Translations under genes and position numbers: made by a program
The notes under the pieces: model-generated
What the model was told of the DNA's origin: nothing
The model's input: the letters and a program-made list of their open reading frames with translations, nothing else
The model's database searches: none
In this document: piece after piece, positions 26,129 through 34,276 of the stretch
How positions within the stretch are numbered: the stretch's first letter is position 1
Layout of the letters: each line of letters begins with the position of its first letter
From: Treponema sp.
GTDB lineage: Bacteria > Spirochaetota > Spirochaetia > Treponematales > Treponemataceae
Assembly: GCA_017449265.1 (NCBI GenBank)
Contig: JAFSJW010000087.1
Location: 62,001-126,000, forward strand
DNA length: 64,000 nt
Reading direction: 5' to 3'

Positions 26129-26847
26129 TCATCTCCGTTCAATTCGATTATGTGGTAGCTGTAAGCGTTGACCACGCTTGTATTCAAGACCTTAGTGACC
26201 CTTTCCTCGTTCATGTCGTAAAGATGAATATGACCGTGAACAAGATATGTGGGCTGAAATTTTTTTATGAACCAGTTGAAACAATCGAACCCGATATGAC
26301 ACGGATCCTCTTTGTCATGGATATGCCGCGGCGAAGCGTGCGTAAGGAAAATATCCAGCGACTTTCCGTAAATCAGCTTGTAGAAAAACAATTTCGGCGC
26401 CATTTTCAGAAGATGAAAAAACATCTGCCTGTCAGTGTACTGGCACAATCCGTTATTGTACCGCATCGAGCCTGACGCGCCGGCTATAAGAAGAGGCCTT
26501 TTCTTCCCGTTTTTTCCGATTACGGAAAGATGACCGTCTTTCAGAACTTTAAACCCCGCGTACATCGCGCCGAAACTTCCGCCCATATCAAGAGCTGTAT
26601 GCTCCTCCGCGAAAGTCGGGTGTGGTCCTGTCGGGACTTTTTTCTTATGATAATAGCCGAATTCAGAAAGATTGTGGTTCCCGAAAACAAAAAATGTAGG
26701 CTTATTCAGCGAAGACACTATGAAATCAATGTATTCGGACGGCAAATCACCTGCGCAGAGAACAGCATCAACATCATGGAATCGTTCTTTTATCTTGTTG
26801 CTGTAAACCAAAGGGTCAATCTGGTCCGACACACACAAAAATTTCAT
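26125..26847 (-). CDS. Calcineurin-like metallophosphoesterase
   Basis: This 240-residue protein starts at ATG 26847 (MKFLCVSDQIDP), 1 bp after the preceding stop; the longer open frame lies within the upstream gene. Metal-site motifs are SDQID (normally D-x-H; here the His is replaced by Ile), AGDLP, FGNHN, LTHASP and VHGHIH. The first metal His of the DxH motif is therefore unusual. The rest is typical of the YfcE/ICC-like class. It belongs to an operon with the TPR/Mrr-like and ParB-like genes. Confidence 0.85.
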   Translation of the reverse strand: MKFLCVSDQIDPLVYSNKIKERFHDVDAVLCAGDLPSEYIDFIVSSLNKPTFFVFGNHNLSEFGYYHKKKVPTGPHPTFAEEHTALDMGGSFGAMYAGFKVLKDGHLSVIGKNGKKRPLLIAGASGSMRYNNGLCQYTDRQMFFHLLKMAPKLFFYKLIYGKSLDIFLTHASPRHIHDKEDPCHIGFDCFNWFIKKFQPTYLVHGHIHLYDMNEERVTKVLNTSVVNAYSYHIIELNGDE

Positions 26848-26848
26848 A

Positions 26849-28216
26849 TCAGATTCCGGCTTTTGAAAGAATAACTTCCAGTCTCTCTTTGCCGACAAGC
26901 TCAATCGGGCGGCTCTCAGCAAAGCCTGTTGCCGAGCCTGTGAATCCTGAGCTTGTGCATACAAACGCCTTAACGCAGTTCATGGACTTTGATGTGTCAA
27001 GAATCTTTCGGATAGTTCCGTCCTCAATCGGATCAGGCTCTCTGAAAAAGCACAGGAGAATGTTCTGCTTGCGCTGGCTCTTCCAATCATCACTTCCAGA
27101 CTCAACGGCAATCATCTGAACGCCCCATTTCTTCTCCTCCAATTTCTGGCAAGCGAACCCCATGCCTGAAAGAGCCGCCTTCTTGCATATCTCAGAGAAT
27201 TCATCGGACGAGCTTGTAAGATATTCCTTGAGGCTGTCGTTGGCCTGCAAATCCTTGTACTCGGAAAGCTTCGCTCCTACATCTTTGAACGAATGGTTCA
27301 CATCGTAAATTGCCTGCCAGTGACCGATTGCATCCTCAATCTTTCTGTTTTTCTCGTAGCATGCGGCAAGAAAGTAATGAGCGTACAATGTTTCTGGGGA
27401 CTTAGGGTCTTTTGAAGCCTGAACGGCTTTCTCAAACTCAAGCTGAGCATTGTCCAGGGCATTCGCCATCATGTAGCATGAACCACGCTCCAAAAGCGAT
27501 TTTTGCCTGAACTCAGGGTCGCGCAATGCTTTTTCAAACGCCTTGACCGCACCAGAATAATCTTTCGACTCTTTTAGGATTTTTCCAAGATAATAGTAGC
27601 TTGAGAATGTCTCTGGATCTAAAGAAATTGCCAAATCAATTTCTTTCCTTGCTTCCGCGAGCTGCTTTGCCTTGAACAAAGCCAGTCCCAGCGATGCATG
27701 AGCCTTAACATGGCGTTTGTTCAGGCCTATGGCCTTCTGGAAAAAGCCAAGCGCCTGCTCAGCCTGATTCTTCTGCTCGTAGATTTTTCCGCACATATAG
27801 TAGTTATCAGCATTCGTCGGATCGAGCTTGGTCAGAAGCAAGAACTCTTTCAAAGCCTCATCGCTCTGATTGAATTTCATAAGAAGCTGGGAAAGCTGCT
27901 TTCTGAATTCCGTCTCAGGGAGAGTGCCATTGAACACGGCGTTTTGATTCACAAGCTTGAATTCCATAAGAGCAAGCTCATTTTTTTTATCAGCAAGATA
28001 AGCCTTTCCCAAATAGTAATGCGCAGGATAATCTCTTTGGTTTTTTGCAATCAGAGACTTTGCGACTTTTTGCGCCGCCGCATATTTCTGCTGCTTTATG
28101 AGCTTTGCTATTGCATCGAGTTTTTTTGGCTGGAGCATTGATTTCAGCAAAAAAACAACAATAAAAGCTATAGCGGCAATCAAAAAAGCAACTATTGCAA
28201 CCTGTACAACTGACAT
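26849..28216 (-). CDS. Membrane-anchored TPR protein with C-terminal Mrr-like domain
   Basis: This 455-residue protein starts at ATG 28216 after GGGAGG. One N-terminal membrane helix (about 3-24) is followed by at least seven TPR units at about 30-320. The C-terminal ~110 residues end in AFVCTSSGFTGSATGFAES...IELVGKERLEVIL, which has the layout of the Mrr-type restriction-endonuclease fold (strand, SGFT, helix, I-E-L). The catalytic D...QxK triad is not clearly intact, so it is probably a non-cleaving domain. Treponemes have a similar TPR protein. It is the first gene of its operon. Confidence 0.75.
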   Translation of the reverse strand: MSVVQVAIVAFLIAAIAFIVVFLLKSMLQPKKLDAIAKLIKQQKYAAAQKVAKSLIAKNQRDYPAHYYLGKAYLADKKNELALMEFKLVNQNAVFNGTLPETEFRKQLSQLLMKFNQSDEALKEFLLLTKLDPTNADNYYMCGKIYEQKNQAEQALGFFQKAIGLNKRHVKAHASLGLALFKAKQLAEARKEIDLAISLDPETFSSYYYLGKILKESKDYSGAVKAFEKALRDPEFRQKSLLERGSCYMMANALDNAQLEFEKAVQASKDPKSPETLYAHYFLAACYEKNRKIEDAIGHWQAIYDVNHSFKDVGAKLSEYKDLQANDSLKEYLTSSSDEFSEICKKAALSGMGFACQKLEEKKWGVQMIAVESGSDDWKSQRKQNILLCFFREPDPIEDGTIRKILDTSKSMNCVKAFVCTSSGFTGSATGFAESRPIELVGKERLEVILSKAGI

Positions 28217-28265
28217 TAAGAATTCCTCCCGAAGACAGTCAACTAAAAAAAATAGACAATGATAT

Positions 28266-28294
28266 AGAGTAGACTTTTTAGGGGAATATGTCAA
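28266..28294 (-). promoter_or_regulatory. Promoter of the TPR/phosphoesterase/ParB-like operon
   Basis: On the minus strand: TTGACA (28294-28289), 17 bp, TACTCT (28271-28266). The predicted leader is about 45 nt and ends in GGGAGG. Confidence 0.5.
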
Positions 28295-28343
28295 ATATTG
28301 TTGAGATGTTTGATTTACCTATGTTCGGGAATTTTTTTTAAGG

Positions 28344-28365
28344 AATGACAACTGAATGACAACTG
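28344..28365. repeat. Two tandem copies of an 11-bp unit
   Basis: AATGACAACTG is repeated twice, head to tail, with no mismatch, in the long gap between divergent genes. No function is evident; it could be a binding site pair. Confidence 0.6.
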
Positions 28366-28434
28366 AATTTCATATTTACAGACGGAAAATCCGCTCAAAA
28401 AACAAAACAAAATCTCATTGGTATTTTTATTTTC

Positions 28435-28497
28435 TTGACTCACACGGAAAAAGGATTTACAGAGCCTGTAAGAATCAACAAGCGGAGGGGGGGGGGG
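28435..28497 (+). promoter_or_regulatory. Leader of the OmpA-family gene with an 11-G homopolymer
   Basis: A weak promoter, TTGACT (28435-28440), 17 bp, TACAGA (28458-28463), is followed by eleven consecutive G at 28487-28497, then AAGGGAAAAAAACA. Downstream (28513-28536) is a possible seven-codon frame MKKWTNF. After that comes a 7-bp hairpin GAACAAG/CTTGTTC (28535-28560). The gene starts at 28592. In Treponema pallidum, G-tracts of similar length upstream of tpr genes and tp0126 change promoter strength by slippage. Confidence 0.5.
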
Positions 28498-28591
28498 AAG
28501 GGAAAAAAACAATGAAGAAATGGACTAACTTCTGAACAAGTCTCCTGTTGCGCTTGTTCAATTTTGTCCTTGTCCTGCCGAGAAATTTAAT

Positions 28592-31500
28592 ATGAGAAAA
28601 ATTATTTTTTTGAATTTGTTTTTCGCTTTATCATTTCTTTCTTTTCCGCAGCCAGCAAAGAAAACTGCCGTAACCGAAAAACAAAAAGCCGTCGTTAACC
28701 AAAAATTCGAGGAGGCCGAGGAGCTTTTCAGGATGAACAAACCAGCCGAAGCAATACCTCTTTTTGAAAGCATCATAAATGACGATACGGTGAACCCGCT
28801 TATCTGGGTATATCTCGGAGTCTCATATTACCAAACAGGTGAATACGAAAAATCAATAGAAATATGCGTTAAAGGACTTTCAAACCCCGACACGGAGCAC
28901 AAAGTCCTCGCGTACAATGCGGGAAATTCAGCGTACCTAATGCGAAACTACGCAAAAGCAGATGATTTCTATGCAACTGCGATGAAAGAAGATTCCTCAT
29001 ACGCACCGCCAGTTCTTAACAGGGCGAACGCGCAGCTCAAGCAGGACAATATTGAAGGCGCGAAAGAAAATTATGAGCTGTACCTGTCTCTGAATCCAAG
29101 CACGCCGCAAAGAGAAAATATCGAGCTGATGATACAAAAACTTACTCGTGAGATTCAAGTCAGAGAAAAATTGAAGCCAGAGCTTCTGACGGCAGACTTG
29201 AACATCGCAAACGAAGATGTGGAAGCTCCATTTGAACCTGAGAAAGTCGTGGAGGAACTCTTGACTGAAGAAAAACCTGTCACGATTCCGAAAGAGCTTG
29301 TAAAAGATGAGGCTGTAGCTCCGAAAGTCACCGAAAGTCCGAAACAGCCTGTGCCTGTAGATGAAGGAACAAAAATTTCTGTTGAGGATAAAAACGCGCC
29401 TTTACTCGCAGCGGAAAAAGAACAAGAAAATCCCGTTAATGAAAAAGTCGTTTCAGAAACAGTCGTTCGCCCGGAAGTTCAGGCTGAAATCGAGCCAGAA
29501 TATGTCGGTTCTGAAGCACAGGCTCCTTCTATTCCGCCTGAGCAGCTTAAGCTTGCGGAAATCGTCAGGAAAGATGGCAAAAATTCGGAAGAGCGAGTAA
29601 GAATTGACGAAGAAATCAGCCGTTTTGAAGAAGAGAGGCTTCGCCTTGAAGCTGAGAACAAAAGGCTTGAAGAGGCAAGAAAAGCAGCCGAGGAAGAAAG
29701 ACTCCGCATTGAGGCCGAGAATCGCAAGAAAGCAGATGAAGAAGCTGCGCGGATAGCCGAAGAAAACCGCCGTAAGGCAGCCGAGGAAGCCGCAAGAATC
29801 GCCGCAGAAAAACAGGCGGTAGAAGAAGAAAGGCGTAATCTTGAGAAAGCGAAGTTTGAGGCAGAACTTGAAGCTCAGAGAAGGGCAATGGAAGAAGAAC
29901 GCCGCAAAATGGAGGAAGATGCAAGGCTTGCAGAAGAAAGGCGAAAAATAGAAGAGGAGCGAAAGGCATTTGAGGCTGAGCAAAAAAGAATTATAGAAGA
30001 AAACCGTCGCAAAGCCGAGGAAGAAGCAAGGATAAAAGCCGAAGCCGAGGCAAAAGCTAAGGCTCAGGAAGAAGCTCTCCGTCTTGCTGACGAAAAACGC
30101 AAGATAGAAGAAGCTAAAAAAGCGTTTGAGGCTGAGCAGCTGAGGCTTGCCGAAGAAAATCGCCGCAAAATGGAGGAAGATGCAAGGCTTGCAGAAGAAA
30201 GGCGAAAAATAGAAGAGGAGCGAAAGGCATTTGAAGCTGAGCAAAAAAGAATTATAGAAGAAAACCGTCGCAAAGCCGAGGAAGAAGCAAGGATAAAAGC
30301 CGAGGCCGAGGCAAAAGCTAAGGCTGAGGAAGAAGCTCTCCGTCTTGCTGACGAAAAACGCAAGATAGAAGAAGCGAAAAAAGCGTTTGAGGCTGAGCAG
30401 AAAAGAATTGCTGAGGAAAACCGCCGCAAAGCCGAGGAAGAGGCAAGGCTTGCAGAAGAAAGGCGAAAGATAGAAGAGGAGCGAAAGGCATTTGAAGCTG
30501 AGCAAAAAAGAATTGCCGAAGAAAACCGTCGCAAAGCCGAGGAAGAAGCAAGGATAAAAGCCGAAGCCGAGGCAAAAGCTAAGGCTGAGGAAGAAGCTCG
30601 CAGGACTTTGGAAGCAAAAAAAGCCGCCGAAGCAGAGCTTGAGGCTCACAGAAAAGCTATGGAAGAAGAACGCCGCAAGATGGAAGAATCAAAGAAAGCG
30701 TTTGAGGCTGAGCAGAAAAGAATTGCCGAAGAAAACCGCCGCAAAGCCGAGGAAGAGGCAAAGATAAAAGCCGAGGCCGAGGCAAAAGCTAAGGCTCAGG
30801 AAGAAGAGCGAAAAGCTTTGGAGGCAAAAAAGGCTATCGAAGAAGAAGCCAAGCGGCAGGCAGAAGAAAAGGCAAAGAAAGCTGCCGAGGAAGCCCGAAA
30901 AGCCGAAATTGCCTCATGGCCAGCCCCCGCATCTGAAATTTTGCTGACAGGAGGGAAAAATTTCACCCCGGATGGCGACGGGCATAACGACACTGTTGTT
31001 TTCTCACCAAGCATAGATTATCTTGAAGATTCTCCCGAAAGCTGGTCTCTTGATATTCTTGACCCGCAGGGAAATTTGTTCCGTTCAATAAAAGGAAAAG
31101 GCGAGCTTCCGAAAAGCATTGAATGGGATGGAAAAAGCGACACCGGAGAAGTCGTTCTTTCAAAGAATACTTATACCGCAAAACTCAGCGTGGTTCCTTC
31201 TGCAAAAGACAGGTCAAGAACAGGAAAGTCTTCTATTGTTTCGACAGAAAAGATTTATACGGGACTGCTTTTGCAAGTCATTATTCCAGGACATGAATGG
31301 AAAATGGTTGTCAACTCAATCAATTTCGTTCCGAATGCTGCTCTTGATTCCGACAAACTCACAAAAGAACAGAAAGCATGGAACAGCGAGACTTTGGATG
31401 AAATCGCCGCGGAAATAAAGGCCCACCCCGGAGCAAAAGTTGTAATCGTAGAGGGCTACGCGAACAATGTCAGCGGAACGGAGAAAGAAGACCGAGAGGA

Positions 31501-31678
31501 GCTTCTTCCTTTGAGTCAGGTTCGTGCGGATGCCATAGTCGAAGAACTCGTAAAGCGTGGTGTTGACCGAAAACTTTTGCAGTCCACGGGTCTTGGAGGC
31601 GCGAATCCTCTTGCAGCCCATGAAGACAGGGCGAACTGGTACAAAAACCGCCGCGTAGAGTTCAAAATCAAAAAGTAG
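28592..31678 (+). CDS. Large TPR / coiled-coil / FlgD-Ig-like / OmpA-family envelope protein
   Basis: This is a 1028-residue exported protein. Order of parts: signal peptide (MRKIIFLNLFFALSFLSF); TPR region, about 30-190; acidic linker, about 195-345; a highly charged Glu/Lys/Arg/Ala helix at about 345-770, built from repeats of AEEERRKIEEERKAFEAEQKR type. Then comes a FlgD/gliding-type Ig-like domain with TPDGDGHNDTVVFSP and WDGKSDTGEVV (about 788-880). The C-terminus is an OmpA peptidoglycan-binding domain (ILPLS..RADAIVEELVKRGV, GGANPLA, NRRVEFKI). The long helix could span the periplasm. A bottom-strand open frame over the coil is a codon-bias shadow. Confidence 0.9.
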   Translation: MRKIIFLNLFFALSFLSFPQPAKKTAVTEKQKAVVNQKFEEAEELFRMNKPAEAIPLFESIINDDTVNPLIWVYLGVSYYQTGEYEKSIEICVKGLSNPDTEHKVLAYNAGNSAYLMRNYAKADDFYATAMKEDSSYAPPVLNRANAQLKQDNIEGAKENYELYLSLNPSTPQRENIELMIQKLTREIQVREKLKPELLTADLNIANEDVEAPFEPEKVVEELLTEEKPVTIPKELVKDEAVAPKVTESPKQPVPVDEGTKISVEDKNAPLLAAEKEQENPVNEKVVSETVVRPEVQAEIEPEYVGSEAQAPSIPPEQLKLAEIVRKDGKNSEERVRIDEEISRFEEERLRLEAENKRLEEARKAAEEERLRIEAENRKKADEEAARIAEENRRKAAEEAARIAAEKQAVEEERRNLEKAKFEAELEAQRRAMEEERRKMEEDARLAEERRKIEEERKAFEAEQKRIIEENRRKAEEEARIKAEAEAKAKAQEEALRLADEKRKIEEAKKAFEAEQLRLAEENRRKMEEDARLAEERRKIEEERKAFEAEQKRIIEENRRKAEEEARIKAEAEAKAKAEEEALRLADEKRKIEEAKKAFEAEQKRIAEENRRKAEEEARLAEERRKIEEERKAFEAEQKRIAEENRRKAEEEARIKAEAEAKAKAEEEARRTLEAKKAAEAELEAHRKAMEEERRKMEESKKAFEAEQKRIAEENRRKAEEEAKIKAEAEAKAKAQEEERKALEAKKAIEEEAKRQAEEKAKKAAEEARKAEIASWPAPASEILLTGGKNFTPDGDGHNDTVVFSPSIDYLEDSPESWSLDILDPQGNLFRSIKGKGELPKSIEWDGKSDTGEVVLSKNTYTAKLSVVPSAKDRSRTGKSSIVSTEKIYTGLLLQVIIPGHEWKMVVNSINFVPNAALDSDKLTKEQKAWNSETLDEIAAEIKAHPGAKVVIVEGYANNVSGTEKEDREELLPLSQVRADAIVEELVKRGVDRKLLQSTGLGGANPLAAHEDRANWYKNRRVEFKIKK
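29909..30430 (+). repeat. Near-identical 261-bp tandem repeat inside the coiled-coil gene
   Basis: The 87-codon unit beginning at 29909 recurs at 30170 with only scattered base changes. A partial, more diverged third copy follows to about 30600. The repeat keeps reading frame and could expand or shrink by recombination. Confidence 0.75.
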
Positions 31679-31692
31679 CTCCGAGGATTTTT

Positions 31693-31799
31693 ACAAGCTT
31701 TCGCCTCTGGGAAAAAAGCTTGTTCAGAAAACTTTTGAATCCGCGAAAAAACAAAGAATAAAAAATATCGATTTTTTAAAATTTTTTTCTTGCGGATTC
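31693..31799. repeat. Hairpins after the OmpA-family gene
   Basis: ACAAGCTTT/AAAGCTTGT (31693-31723, 9-bp stem) lies 15 bp after the stop codon and may end the transcript, although the T-run is poor. A larger imperfect palindrome follows: GAATCCGC (31737) and GCGGATTC (31792), with AAAAAAT-ATCG-ATTTTTT inside. Confidence 0.45.
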
Positions 31800-31818
31800 A
31801 AAATTTTTGTACTATAGT
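31790..31818 (+). promoter_or_regulatory. Promoter of the putative small RNA upstream of hisS
   Basis: TTGCGG, 17 bp, TATAGT. The predicted start is near 31825. The -35 box is weak (3 of 6) and the -10 box strong (5 of 6). Confidence 0.45.
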
Positions 31819-31824
31819 TTAAAT

Positions 31825-31932
31825 AATTTGGATGTGCTTTCCAAAAAGCTTCATTCCATTGTTTTTCTTCTATGCTTTGTCGTAGAAAACACCTCCTTTG
31901 ACGCAGCTGCAAGTTTTGTAGCTGCGTTTTTA
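31825..31932 (+). ncRNA. Putative small RNA or terminated leader
   Basis: A promoter at 31790 and an intrinsic terminator at 31901-31932 (ACGCAGCT/AGCTGCGT stem, 11-nt loop, TTTTTATTT) bracket about 108 nt with no convincing gene. A 17-codon frame at 31832-31885 (MCFPKSF..., Phe-rich, no His) has no Shine-Dalgarno. I see no T-box, 6S or SRP features. It may be an independent small RNA, or an attenuated leader of hisS. Confidence 0.35.
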
Positions 31933-31943
31933 TTTCCCCGCTG

Positions 31944-31972
31944 TTTTCAATCTTGGCTTTTTTCAGTAAAAT
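31944..31972 (+). promoter_or_regulatory. Possible promoter of hisS, leaderless spacing
   Basis: TTTTCA, 17 bp, TAAAAT, ending 8 bp before the hisS ATG. No Shine-Dalgarno is present in front of hisS. Confidence 0.4.
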
Positions 31973-31980
31973 CAAATATT

Positions 31981-33285
31981 ATGGCACAGTTAATTCAACC
32001 AAGAGTCCTCAAAGGATTCAGAGACATCTTACCGCAGGCAGAAATCGAACGGGCCGACTTGCAGGAAAAAATCACACGCGTATACCGCTCGTTCGGCTTC
32101 GTTCCAATCGACACACCGGTTCTTGAATATTCAGAAATTTTGCTCAGAAAATCAAACGGCGAGACCGAAAAACAGGTATTCCGCTTTGAGGACAACGGAA
32201 AGCGCGATGTGGCCATGCGATTTGACCTGACCGTTCCGTTCGCGCGCTTCACTGCGGAGCATGAGAGCGAGCTGTATTTTCCGTTCAAGCGGTATCACAT
32301 CGCGAAGGTTTGGCGCGGAGAAAAGCCGCAGGCTGGGCGTTACCGCGAATTCGTGCAGTGCGACATAGACACAGTGGGAAGCGACAGCGCGGCAGCCGAT
32401 TTTGAGATTCTCAGCGTAATGAAGGCGGCTCTTTCCGAAATCGGCGTGGACAACATTACAATCCATGTGAACCACAGGGGCATTTTCAACAGATTCCTTG
32501 AAAAAATCGGGCAGAGCGAAAAATCAGAGGATATTCTGCGTTCGGTTGACAAGCTCGCGAAAGTAGGCGAGGAGGAAGTCAAAAAAGAGCTTGTGGAGTT
32601 CACGGGAAGCGAAGATGCGGCAAATGAGATTCTGAAATACATCGCAGGCGGCAAAGATTTTGACGATACGCTGAAAATCCTTGAGGAAATGGCTGGCGGA
32701 GAAGCGGAGGACACAAAAAGAATGCGCGAAATCCGCGAGATGATGAAAGCAGCCGGAATCGAATCAACTTATGTCCTTGACCCGTCCATAACGCGCGGGC
32801 TTGACTACTACACAGGCATCGTCTACGAAACTTTCCTTAACGACCTTCCGTCAATCGGCTCAGTCTGCTCGGGCGGACGGTACGACAACCTGGCGGGGCT
32901 TTACACAAAGACAAAACTCCCGGGCGTTGGCGCGTCAATCGGGCTTGACAGGCTCATCGCTGGCCTTGAGCAGCTTGGAAAAACATCCAGAAAAGGAAGC
33001 TATCTTGACGCGGAGATTTTCTGCATGGATAAGTCTCTCGCAATCCACTATCAGGGAATCGCCGCAAAACTGCGCGCCAAAGGCATTTCAGTAGAAGTGT
33101 TCCCAGAAGCAAAAAAAATGAACCAGCAATACAATGTAACGGACTCAAAAAGCGTAAAGTGGGGAATAATCGTCGGAACGAACGAAGCCGAGAAAAATGT
33201 GCTTACACTGAAAGATCTGACCACAAGGGAGCAGTTCGAGAACCTTACAATAGAACAGGCCGCAGAAAAGATTCTAGGAAAATAA
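31981..33285 (+). CDS. hisS: Histidyl-tRNA synthetase
   Basis: This class II synthetase of 434 residues charges tRNA-His. I use the ATG at 31981 (MAQLIQPRVLKGFRDILP), where the family begins; a longer open frame upstream covers the terminator. Motif 1 region (DTPVLEYSEILLRKSNGETEKQ), motif 2 (WRGEKPQAGRYREFVQCD), the HisA motif (ITRGLDYYTGIVYE) and motif 3 (GVGASIGLDRLIAGLEQLG) are all present. The anticodon-binding domain forms the last ~95 residues. No other histidine gene is adjacent. Confidence 0.97.
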   Translation: MAQLIQPRVLKGFRDILPQAEIERADLQEKITRVYRSFGFVPIDTPVLEYSEILLRKSNGETEKQVFRFEDNGKRDVAMRFDLTVPFARFTAEHESELYFPFKRYHIAKVWRGEKPQAGRYREFVQCDIDTVGSDSAAADFEILSVMKAALSEIGVDNITIHVNHRGIFNRFLEKIGQSEKSEDILRSVDKLAKVGEEEVKKELVEFTGSEDAANEILKYIAGGKDFDDTLKILEEMAGGEAEDTKRMREIREMMKAAGIESTYVLDPSITRGLDYYTGIVYETFLNDLPSIGSVCSGGRYDNLAGLYTKTKLPGVGASIGLDRLIAGLEQLGKTSRKGSYLDAEIFCMDKSLAIHYQGIAAKLRAKGISVEVFPEAKKMNQQYNVTDSKSVKWGIIVGTNEAEKNVLTLKDLTTREQFENLTIEQAAEKILGK

Positions 33286-33319
33286 AAGGATAATGGGTCT
33301 GTCTAAAAAGTATGAAAAC

Positions 33320-33412
33320 GGTGGTTGAGTTTTTCGTGCGAAGCTTGGAAACGCTAACCACCACATTTAGTGTAATGGTCACTTTGACAGGCCCAATGAC
33401 CGTATGCGCATA
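33320..33412. repeat. Palindromes between hisS and the lipoprotein gene
   Basis: GGTGGTT (33320-33326) pairs with AACCACC (33356-33362). A 10-bp palindrome, TATGCGCATA (33403-33412), sits inside CCAAT...ATTGG. The 14-mer CAATGACCGTATGC here also occurs at 2396-2409 next to the rho terminator. The hisS terminator is probably in this 149-bp gap, but no T-run fits well. Confidence 0.4.
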
Positions 33413-33434
33413 ACTTATTGGACCGCCCCGTCTT

Positions 33435-33806
33435 TTATTTCAGGTTCATTTCTTTTACTGCGCTCATGGCTTTGAGCTTGTTTGAATAGACTTTTACGGC
33501 ATTTGATGAAATCCAGCCTTCTTCAATGCAATACCAGACTTCTTTCTTGCCACTTGAGATTTTTGTTGATTTTTCGCCCTCTATGCGGCGTATGTCACCT
33601 TTTCTGAAATGTCCCGTAACGGAAAACTCATAGCCGGCATCAGTACGGCATACGGCATACGGATCCGTTACGACAACCCATTTTGTTTCAATATCAACTG
33701 CATAAGGATCAGAATTGTCAAATTCAAAAATCTGGTCTTTTTTTACGCAGGACGAAAAAATAAAGAGCGAAACAAAAAGTGCGAGCGAAACGGAGAAAAA
33801 TCTCAT
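33435..33806 (-). CDS. Lipoprotein with SH3-like domain
   Basis: This 123-residue protein starts at ATG 33806, 1 bp after the NUDIX stop (TGATATG). The signal MRFFSVSLALFVSLFIFSSC gives a lipidated Cys20. The mature part has an SH3b-like strand pattern (KWVVVTDPYAVCRT..., FRKGDIRRIEGEKS, EVWYCIEEGWISSNAVKVY), common in small treponemal lipoproteins that bind cell-wall or ligand peptides. The function is unknown. It follows the NUDIX gene in one transcript. Confidence 0.78.
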   Translation of the reverse strand: MRFFSVSLALFVSLFIFSSCVKKDQIFEFDNSDPYAVDIETKWVVVTDPYAVCRTDAGYEFSVTGHFRKGDIRRIEGEKSTKISSGKKEVWYCIEEGWISSNAVKVYSNKLKAMSAVKEMNLK

Positions 33807-33807
33807 A

Positions 33808-34224
33808 TCAATCAGAAATTGAATCCGCAAGATATTTTGCGACGAAAGGAAAAATGAGCATATCAGAATCAACGAAATTCAATGTTGGAATCTCGGAAAG
33901 CTCCGCCCATTTGTACTCCGTATGCTCAGTAAGAGCGAATTTTTTCTCGATTCCGTCATGCGGAAGGAAAACCTCATAGGCATGAAGGGCAACTATGTCG
34001 TCATTATGCTTGAAAAAAGTCTCAGCTACGCTAGAGCCAACCTTAACATCAACACCAAATTCCTCGCGGAATTCCCTGATGACGGCAGCCTCATCGCTCT
34101 CTCCGGCCTCGACCTTTCCGCCTGGGAATTCCCACCTTTCGCCCATCTGACCGACAGGATTTCTGTGGGCTATAAGAACTTTTTTTTCATTAAAAGCTAT
34201 GCAAGCAATAGAGGTATTTGACAT
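33808..34224 (-). CDS. NUDIX hydrolase (MutT-like)
   Basis: This 138-residue enzyme starts at ATG 34224 behind AGGAGAG. The Nudix box GGKVEAGESDEAAVIREFREEFG (GX5EX7REXXEEXG pattern: Gly, Glu, REFREE) is intact, and the protein has the size and layout of MutT, which hydrolyses 8-oxo-dGTP. It could equally be another nucleoside-diphosphate-X hydrolase. Only 18 bp separate its start from the T-run of the tRNA terminator, so there is no room for its own promoter downstream of that terminator. Confidence 0.9.
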   Translation of the reverse strand: MSNTSIACIAFNEKKVLIAHRNPVGQMGERWEFPGGKVEAGESDEAAVIREFREEFGVDVKVGSSVAETFFKHNDDIVALHAYEVFLPHDGIEKKFALTEHTEYKWAELSEIPTLNFVDSDMLIFPFVAKYLADSISD

Positions 34225-34242
34225 GAAGCTCTCCTGTCCGAA

Positions 34243-34275
34243 TAAAAAAACAGCCTGATTCATAAGAACCAGGCT
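34243..34275 (-). terminator. Terminator of the tRNA-Gln/tRNA-Glu transcript
   Basis: Minus-strand hairpin AGCCTG / CAGGCT (12-nt loop) followed by GTTTTTTTATT, 1 bp after the tRNA-Glu 3' end. Confidence 0.8.
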
Positions 34276-34276
34276 C

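Noticed and set aside
29909..30600. CRISPR-like repeat array
   Set aside because: The repeats are contiguous, in frame and coding; there are no spacers.
29453..30649. Long bottom-strand open frame (398 codons) over the coiled-coil gene
   Set aside because: It is the Leu/Phe/Ser shadow of Glu/Lys codons, low in complexity, with no ribosome-binding site and no protein-like pattern.
31832..31885. 17-codon leader peptide upstream of hisS
   Set aside because: No His codons and no Shine-Dalgarno, so not a His attenuator peptide; kept only as part of the possible small RNA.
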